Shown here piece after piece: positions 6,727-10,988 of a stretch of DNA of 10,988 bases. Numbering within the stretch: the first letter of the stretch is position 1; each line of letters opens with the position of its first letter. The notes beneath the pieces were generated by a model. That model was not told the DNA's origin. It ran no database searches and saw only the letters and a list, made by a program, of their open reading frames with translations. A program made the position numbers and the translations under genes. The DNA is from an uncultured Hyphomicrobiales bacterium (lineage in GTDB: Bacteria > Pseudomonadota > Alphaproteobacteria > Rhizobiales > Rhizobiaceae): assembly GCA_943914405.1 (NCBI GenBank), contig CALUBX010000158.1, positions 1-10,988 on the forward strand. The letters are read 5' to 3'.

Positions 6727-6809
6727 ATGACGCTCAACGCGGCTAGAGCGAGGAGGAACCTTTTTAGCCGTGCAGCCCGTCCTTCTTTTATGTTTGCCTT
6801 AGCGCCCAC
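6687..6809 (-). pseudogene. Displaced 5' end of the pYEATS-like gene (frameshifted N-terminus)
   Basis: A GTG at 6809-6807 has GGAG (6819-6816) 6 bases upstream, a better start than anything in the downstream frame. It opens 40 codons ending in TGA at 6689-6687. The peptide begins MGAKANIKEGRAARLKRF and continues LLALAALSVICGAFIL: a basic tail and then a transmembrane helix. That helix would continue smoothly into VYGLVFLKANYNKE of the main frame if one base were added, for example in the GGGG run (minus strand, 6722-6719) or near 6711. With that base the whole protein would have about 246 residues and two N-terminal membrane helices. This could be a true inactivating deletion, a sequencing error or, less likely, a programmed -1 shift; I see no classic slippery heptamer. 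The same frame is open back to a TTG at 6860, just after the rsmA stop, but that start lacks a visible ribosome binding site. Confidence 0.55.
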
Positions 6810-6861
6810 CTGTCTCTCCGTGAAATACCACCCACGGATGAAAATAAGCACTAAGCGCAAT

Positions 6862-7707
6862 CTAAAGCAAGTTCGCGATCGCCACGAACTCGGCGACCGA
6901 AAGCGTTTCGGCCCGGCGCTGCGGGTCGATACCCACTTTGGCCAGCAGGCTCTCGCCGCCTAGGGGTTTGAGGCTCTGGCGCAGCATCTTGCGTCGCTGA
7001 CCGAAGGCGGCCTGGGTCACCCGCTCCAGTTTGCTGACATCGCAGGGAAGTGGATTGGCCTGCGGGGTGAGGTGCACCACGGTGGAGGTCACCTTGGGTG
7101 GGGGCGTGAAGGCCTGAGGCGGAACGTCGAACACCATATGGGCGTCCGTGCGCCAGCCGCAGAGGACGCCGAGCCGCCCGTAATGGTCATCATCCTCCGC
7201 AGCTACGATTCTCAGCCCGACTTCCTTCTGGAACATCAGGGTCAGGCTCTGCCAGAACGGCGGCCAAGCACCGCCGCGCGGCAGCAGCCAGTCGAGCAGC
7301 AGCTGCGTGCCCACATTATAGGGCAGGTTTGCGATGATCTTGACCGGATCGCCATCCGCCTTCTCGGCAGCCAGAGCGGCGAAGTCGGTCTTCAAAGCGT
7401 CGCCCTCGATCACCTCCAGCCGGCCCGGATAATGGTCCGCCACCTCCGCCAGAGCGGGGATCGCGCGGCTATCGCGCTCGATGGCGATCACCTTCTTTGC
7501 GCCGAGCGACAGGATGGCGCGGGTGAGACCGCCGGGACCAGGCCCCACCTCGAAAACCGTCACGCCTTCCAGCGAGCCGGCGCTGCGGGCAATCTTCTGC
7601 GTCAGGTTGAGGTCGAGAAGGAAATTCTGGCCCAGCGCCTTCTTGGCATCTAGGCCATGCCGCTGGATGACATCGCGAAGCGGCGGCAGTCCGTCGAGTG
7701 TGGCCAT
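6862..7707 (-). CDS. rsmA: 16S rRNA (adenine1518/1519-N6)-dimethyltransferase RsmA (KsgA)
   Basis: RsmA dimethylates two adjacent adenines in the 3'-terminal hairpin of 16S rRNA using S-adenosylmethionine, a late quality-control step in 30S assembly. The 281-residue protein has the family start KKALGQNFL (22-30) and the SAM-binding motif I FEVGPGPGGLT (52-62). It also has the acidic loop AIERD (75-79), the catalytic motif NLPYN (127-131) and the C-terminal FGQRRKMLRQSLK (235-247). These separate it from the Erm resistance methylases, which share the fold but have a different C-terminal part. Its ATG overlaps the pdxA stop in the sequence TGATG, so translation is probably coupled. It is the last gene of the lptD-surA-pdxA-rsmA order. 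A pYEATS-like gene follows it on the same strand, where Enterobacteria would have apaG-apaH. Confidence 0.96.
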   Translation of the reverse strand: MATLDGLPPLRDVIQRHGLDAKKALGQNFLLDLNLTQKIARSAGSLEGVTVFEVGPGPGGLTRAILSLGAKKVIAIERDSRAIPALAEVADHYPGRLEVIEGDALKTDFAALAAEKADGDPVKIIANLPYNVGTQLLLDWLLPRGGAWPPFWQSLTLMFQKEVGLRIVAAEDDDHYGRLGVLCGWRTDAHMVFDVPPQAFTPPPKVTSTVVHLTPQANPLPCDVSKLERVTQAAFGQRRKMLRQSLKPLGGESLLAKVGIDPQRRAETLSVAEFVAIANLL

Positions 7708-8732
7708 CAGGCGGAAGCCTCGGCAGCCAGACGACCCGCGAGCCTGATGGCCTCCACAAGGCTCGTTTCGCGCGCAATGCCTTGGCCGGCAATGCCGAAG
7801 GCCGTGCCGTGGTCAGGCGAGGTGCGGATAAAAGGAAGCCCCAGCGTGACGTTCACGGACGTGTCGAACCCAAGCGCCTTGGCCGGGATCAGCGCCTGGT
7901 CGTGATACATGCAGATCGCCACGTCATAGCGCGTGCGGGCATCGTCGTGGAACATGGTGTCGGCGGGAAGCGGTCCGAATGCATTGATGCCCTGGGCGCG
8001 CAGCTTGACGAGGGCAGGGTGGATGACGTCGAGGTCCTCCCGACCAATCGCGCCGTCTTCGCCGGCATGCGGATTGAGGCCGGCCACGGCCAGACGAGGC
8101 TGGGAGATGCCGAAGCGCGTCTTGAGGTCGTCATGGGCGATGCGGCAGGTTTCCTCGATCAGTTCTGCCGTCAGCGTCGCCGGCACCTCTGCGATCGGGA
8201 TATGGATCGTGACGGGAATGGCGCGCAATTTCGGACCCGCAAGCATCATCACTGGACGGACCTGCCTGCCGGTCGCGCGTTCTGCCAGATCAGCAAGGAA
8301 CTCCGTGTGCCCAGGGAAGCCGAAGCCCGCCTGATAGAGAATGGACTTGGCGATCGGGTTGGTCACCACGCCGGCCACCTTGCCTTCGAAGGACAGGCGG
8401 ACGGCTGTCTCGATGGCCGAAATCGTGCCCTTGGCTGTCGCCACATGGGGCTGCCCCGGAGATACCTCGGCCCCGCTTTCGATCGGTAGGACGGGGAGCG
8501 CGTCGGCAAACATCGATACGGCGTCCTCCGGCCTCGCCTCGCGAACAGGGACGTCAAGCTCGAGCAGCGCTGCGCGAGACCGAAGCACGGCCGGGTCGCC
8601 GATGAAGAGGAAGGGCGGCAGGTCGAGAGCTCGCCGGGCGGACCAGGCGACGAGCGTCACGTCCGGGCCTATCCCTGCGGGATCGCCCTGGGTTAGCGCC
8701 AAGGGGCGATCGAAGGGACGGGCGAGAGGCAT
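7707..8732 (-). CDS. pdxA: 4-hydroxythreonine-4-phosphate dehydrogenase PdxA
   Basis: PdxA oxidises 4-phosphohydroxy-L-threonine with NAD(P)+; the product decarboxylates to the amino-ketone that PdxJ condenses into pyridoxine 5'-phosphate (DXP-dependent vitamin B6 route). The 341-residue protein is of normal length, with GDPAGIGP at 16-23, FPGHTEFLA at 139-147, NPHAGEDG at 220-227 and YHDQALIP at 276-283. His142, His222 and His277 are the three expected metal-binding histidines. TSPDHGTAFGIAG (304-316) is the late conserved motif; it has Gly313 where many homologues have Asp. The ATG at 8732 lies 16 bases after the stop of the chaperone gene upstream, and the stop overlaps the rsmA start by one base. 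The tight spacing indicates one operon. Confidence 0.96.
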   Translation of the reverse strand: MPLARPFDRPLALTQGDPAGIGPDVTLVAWSARRALDLPPFLFIGDPAVLRSRAALLELDVPVREARPEDAVSMFADALPVLPIESGAEVSPGQPHVATAKGTISAIETAVRLSFEGKVAGVVTNPIAKSILYQAGFGFPGHTEFLADLAERATGRQVRPVMMLAGPKLRAIPVTIHIPIAEVPATLTAELIEETCRIAHDDLKTRFGISQPRLAVAGLNPHAGEDGAIGREDLDVIHPALVKLRAQGINAFGPLPADTMFHDDARTRYDVAICMYHDQALIPAKALGFDTSVNVTLGLPFIRTSPDHGTAFGIAGQGIARETSLVEAIRLAGRLAAEASA

Positions 8733-8748
8733 GAGGACTCCGGCTGTA

Positions 8749-9690
8749 TCAGAGATAGTCTATCTGAGCCTTGGTGCGCAGCTCGTCCAGGTACTTCTTG
8801 TTGTTCGGATCGTCGCCGCTCTTCTTTTCCTTCTCGGCATCCTCGGCGCGGAAAACCGCCTCGGCGGCAACATCGTCCGATACCTGGCGCTGGTTGCAGA
8901 TCGCCAGGAATTCCACGCCCTTGTCGGTGATGCGGGTCGTGGTGGTGCCGTTCGAGGCCTTCTCGATCAGCGGCTTCCAATCCTCGGGCAGTTCCGGCGC
9001 CAGAACGCGGCCGAGATCGCGGACGGATACGTCGAGCATGGTGGACGCGAATTCCTTGGCCTGGTCGCAGCCCGGGAACTTCGGACGCGCCGCATCGGCC
9101 TCCGCCTTGCGCTTGTTCATGATGCTGTTGCGCTTGGCTGCAGGCACGACGAAGATGACTTGCTTCAGGACGTATTCCGTCGTTACCGGCTTCTGCTTGT
9201 TCTCCATCATCCGGGTGACAAGCTCTTGGTTCGACATCTTGCCGCGTCCGCCGAAGCGGGCGCCGACGAGCCTTGGCCAACTCATCTGGACTGCAATATA
9301 GTTTTTGAAGTGATCGACCCCGACACCCGCCTGGTCGAGGATCTTGGTCAACTGCTCCGGCGTGATCTTGTTGCCCTGCGCGAAGCGGACGAACGCCTTA
9401 TCGACGTCATCCGTGCTGACGGACATCTTGGCGCGGGCGATCTCCTGGCGCTTCAGCATCTCGTCGACCAGCTGCTCGCGAGCCACCTTGGAGTCGGCTT
9501 TCTGGTGCTGCAGCCTGAGGAACGCGACCCGATGCGCGACGTCCGAACTGGTGATCGGCTGGCGATTGACCACGGCGACAACGTCCGTCCCGGCAGCACG
9601 GGCCGGGGCGAAGGCCGGCTGGATCAAAGCAGAGGCGGCCAAGGCTGCGAACGCCAGCGCTACCTTGCGGGTTGCAGTCACTGCGAACAT
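8749..9690 (-). CDS. surA: SurA-type periplasmic chaperone with degenerate peptidyl-prolyl isomerase region
   Basis: SurA proteins escort unfolded outer-membrane proteins, including LptD, across the periplasm. The 313-residue product has a signal peptide (1-33: Arg/Lys, then ALAFAALAASALIQPAFA, ending ARA-AG). It is followed by a SurA N-terminal domain (about 36-165) with VVAVVNRQPITSSDVAHRVAFL and the helix QLVDEMLKRQEIARAKMSVS. SurA of E. coli has two parvulin isomerase domains. Here only one diverged parvulin-like region is seen (about 172-270), beginning TEYVLKQVIFVVP and ending GVEFLAICNQRQV. I do not see the usual FxxxAxxxS and G(W/G) signatures. It carries two cysteines, Cys208 and Cys265, which could form a disulfide. 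A charged C-terminal tail ends the protein. Position between lptD and pdxA strongly supports the SurA role; isomerase activity is doubtful. AGAGGGAAGAG upstream of the ATG serves as ribosome binding site. Confidence 0.88.
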   Translation of the reverse strand: MFAVTATRKVALAFAALAASALIQPAFAPARAAGTDVVAVVNRQPITSSDVAHRVAFLRLQHQKADSKVAREQLVDEMLKRQEIARAKMSVSTDDVDKAFVRFAQGNKITPEQLTKILDQAGVGVDHFKNYIAVQMSWPRLVGARFGGRGKMSNQELVTRMMENKQKPVTTEYVLKQVIFVVPAAKRNSIMNKRKAEADAARPKFPGCDQAKEFASTMLDVSVRDLGRVLAPELPEDWKPLIEKASNGTTTTRITDKGVEFLAICNQRQVSDDVAAEAVFRAEDAEKEKKSGDDPNNKKYLDELRTKAQIDYL

Positions 9691-9735
9691 CGAAGTCTCT
9701 TCCCTCTTGTCCCGGAGAACGTCCGTCTATCCGGC

Positions 9736-9765
9736 ATATTAGCCTATCCGAAGCCGCTTGCACAA
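9736..9765 (-). promoter_or_regulatory. Weak candidate promoter upstream of surA
   Basis: Read on the minus strand, TTGTGC (9765-9760) and TAATAT (9741-9736) are separated by 18 bases. They match the sigma-70 hexamers at only 3 of 6 and 4 of 6. The site lies in the 109-bp gap between the lptD stop and the surA start. Two copies of CTATCCG (plus strand, 9727-9733 and 9744-9750, 17 bases apart) flank the -10 element. The call is tentative; the surA-pdxA-rsmA genes could equally be read from a promoter upstream of lptD. Confidence 0.22.
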
Positions 9766-9799
9766 TTCTTGCGGCGAAACCATGACGACAGGCCTTCCG

Positions 9800-10988
9800 C
9801 TACTCGCGGAAGCTCTGGTCATAGTCCTTGGTCGATCCGATATTGATGTCGCCCAGTGTCCGGAAGCTCAGCCGAGCGCTGATCGTCCAGTCATTGGCAT
9901 CGGAATCGTTCGGCTTGTCCGTATAGGCCAGCGTGAAGACCGTGCACTCGTCCGCGTAGCTGATGCCGACGCCGCGGCGGATGATCGAGCTGTCCGTGAA
10001 GTCCCAGCTGGCCGATCCGGCCAGTGACCAGTTCTCGTTGATCCGCAGGGACATGGTGTTCTTGAGGACCTCGGTCGGCTGGTCATTGGCGTATTCGGGC
10101 TGCCGGTCCACCTGCGTGTAAACCAGCTTGCCGCTGACGCGCGGCGTGGTGTAGCCGAAGGAGGCATCCGTACGACGCACCTCGAAATTCTTCTCGTCGA
10201 AGCGGGCGCTCAGACCGAAGTTGAAGCCCTGCGGCAAATCGATTGCTGCCATGCCGACATAGTCGGACCGATCGGTTTCCAGACCCGAATTGGCGCCGGC
10301 ATAAACCAGATCGTCCGTTGCGAACGAGTTCCGACCGCCAAGCTGGTAAGACTGGCCGAAGATGCCGCGCAGGCCGATGCCGTTGTCGAGAGAACCGGTA
10401 TAGCGGAAGCCGACATTGGCGCGGGTGCCGCCTTCGACCCGGTCGAAGCCCGAGAACTTGTCGCGCTCGAACAGCGACGTCGCGTCGAACACGAAGCTCT
10501 GCGCATCCTCGTTCGGCAAGCCACCGGCCATCTGCTCATCCGGTCGGACATAAAGCTGCGCGATCGGCTCGATGATGTGGCTGCCGCCGGCGCCGCTGAT
10601 GAGGATCGGGTAGCGAGCCTCCAGGCCGGCCGTCGCCATGTAGCGGCCATCGGTGCCGTCCGGCTCAAGGTCTCCGCCATAGGCTGCAGGCAGGCTCGAC
10701 ATGGAATGGTAGAGGCCGTCGCCGCGCAGCGCCAGGAGCGGTGTCAGCAGCAGGCCCTGATCGGTTGTGAACGTGCGCTTCCACTCCGCCTCTGCCGTGA
10801 AGCGCGAATAGTCGCCCTCAAGTCCGGGGAAGCGGTTGGTTGTACCCTCGAAATAGGTATCCTCTTCCCGGCGGGTGAGGTTCGTGAAGTTGGTCGTCAG
10901 CGAAAGCTCGCCACCTGCCACCGGCTCCGGCGCGTAATAGCTGTAGTCGAGGACGGGATAGACGATCGCCTGACGCTGTTCCAGCGTC
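9800..10988 (-). CDS. lptD: LPS-assembly outer-membrane protein LptD, C-terminal part
   Basis: LptD with LptE forms the outer-membrane translocon that places lipopolysaccharide in the outer leaflet. The gene runs off the right edge; about 395 C-terminal residues are visible and the frame is open to base 10988. They read as beta-barrel strands: alternating patterns with many aromatic, Gly and Asn residues. IVYPVLDYSYYAPEP followed by GGELSLTTNFTNLTRREE matches the conserved LptD barrel region. AGLEARYPILISG, then the IIEPIAQLYVRPDE segment, RANVGFRYTG and ENWSLAGSASWDF are further LptD-like strands. A single cysteine lies near the end in YADECTVFTLAYTD, the position of the conserved C-terminal Cys or Cys pair that forms the disulfide with the N-terminal part in E. 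coli. The N-terminal jellyroll domain and signal peptide are outside the window. A GTG at 10921 is internal, not the start. Confidence 0.92.
   Translation of the reverse strand, partial: TLEQRQAIVYPVLDYSYYAPEPVAGGELSLTTNFTNLTRREEDTYFEGTTNRFPGLEGDYSRFTAEAEWKRTFTTDQGLLLTPLLALRGDGLYHSMSSLPAAYGGDLEPDGTDGRYMATAGLEARYPILISGAGGSHIIEPIAQLYVRPDEQMAGGLPNEDAQSFVFDATSLFERDKFSGFDRVEGGTRANVGFRYTGSLDNGIGLRGIFGQSYQLGGRNSFATDDLVYAGANSGLETDRSDYVGMAAIDLPQGFNFGLSARFDEKNFEVRRTDASFGYTTPRVSGKLVYTQVDRQPEYANDQPTEVLKNTMSLRINENWSLAGSASWDFTDSSIIRRGVGISYADECTVFTLAYTDKPNDSDANDWTISARLSFRTLGDINIGSTKDYDQSFRE

Noticed and set aside
6337..6963. A 208-codon open frame on the + strand across the accessory gene and the end of rsmA
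   Set aside because: It runs into the RsmA coding end antisense and has no recognisable domain. The - strand frame has a coherent membrane, linker and beta-domain layout.
8341..9846. A 501-codon open frame on the + strand across pdxA and the surA gene
   Set aside because: It is antisense to two well-supported genes with clear motifs. Its translation is rich in Arg, Gly and Ala and shows no recognisable domain. It is a high-GC shadow frame.
1..10988. CRISPR arrays, insertion sequences, tRNA or rRNA genes and attachment sites
   Set aside because: I saw no regularly spaced repeats, transposase motifs, terminal inverted repeats or cloverleaf sequences. In particular, no target duplication or tRNA fragment was visible around the inserted gene at 6064-6861.

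Overview
The window is a core-chromosome segment of an alphaproteobacterium, most likely a member of the Rhizobiaceae. The evidence is the gene order (fabD-fabG-acpP-fabF-mltG-yicC-gmk facing lptD-surA-pdxA-rsmA), an acyl carrier protein of the rhizobial type, and high GC content. I cannot name a genus from the sequence alone.

Left half, + strand (1-6063): the end of fabD, then fabG, acpP and fabF. These are the malonyl transfer, ketoreduction, carrier and condensation parts of type II fatty acid synthesis. mltG follows (a membrane lytic transglycosylase that ends glycan strands), then a strong hairpin terminator, then the tight pair yicC-gmk (an endoribonuclease-family protein and guanylate kinase, 3 bases apart). 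acpP appears to have its own promoter: a perfect TATAAT at 1286-1291, a leader of about 130 nt, and a palindrome lying over the -35 position. Hairpins follow fabG, acpP, fabF and mltG.

Right half, - strand (10988 down to 6862): lptD (partial), a SurA-type periplasmic chaperone, pdxA and rsmA. This is the same order as the lptD-surA-pdxA-rsmA cluster of Enterobacteria. It links outer-membrane assembly (LptD, SurA) with vitamin B6 synthesis and 16S rRNA dimethylation. pdxA and rsmA overlap as TGATG.

The accessory part is the 798-bp slot between the convergent genes gmk and rsmA. In 60-base blocks it is about 50-55% G+C by hand count, lower than the core genes. It holds one minus-strand gene downstream of rsmA. 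Its product has N-terminal membrane segments, a charged coiled-coil-like stretch, a Pro/Lys-rich linker and a C-terminal domain that I read as a prokaryotic YEATS (pYEATS) Ig-like domain. The gene looks frameshifted near its 5' end. A GTG with a good ribosome binding site opens a 40-codon membrane-protein start in one frame, and the rest continues in the -1 frame, which has no ATG or GTG start. This solitary, probably acquired gene is the most unusual item in the window. The rest is well-known core metabolism and envelope biology.
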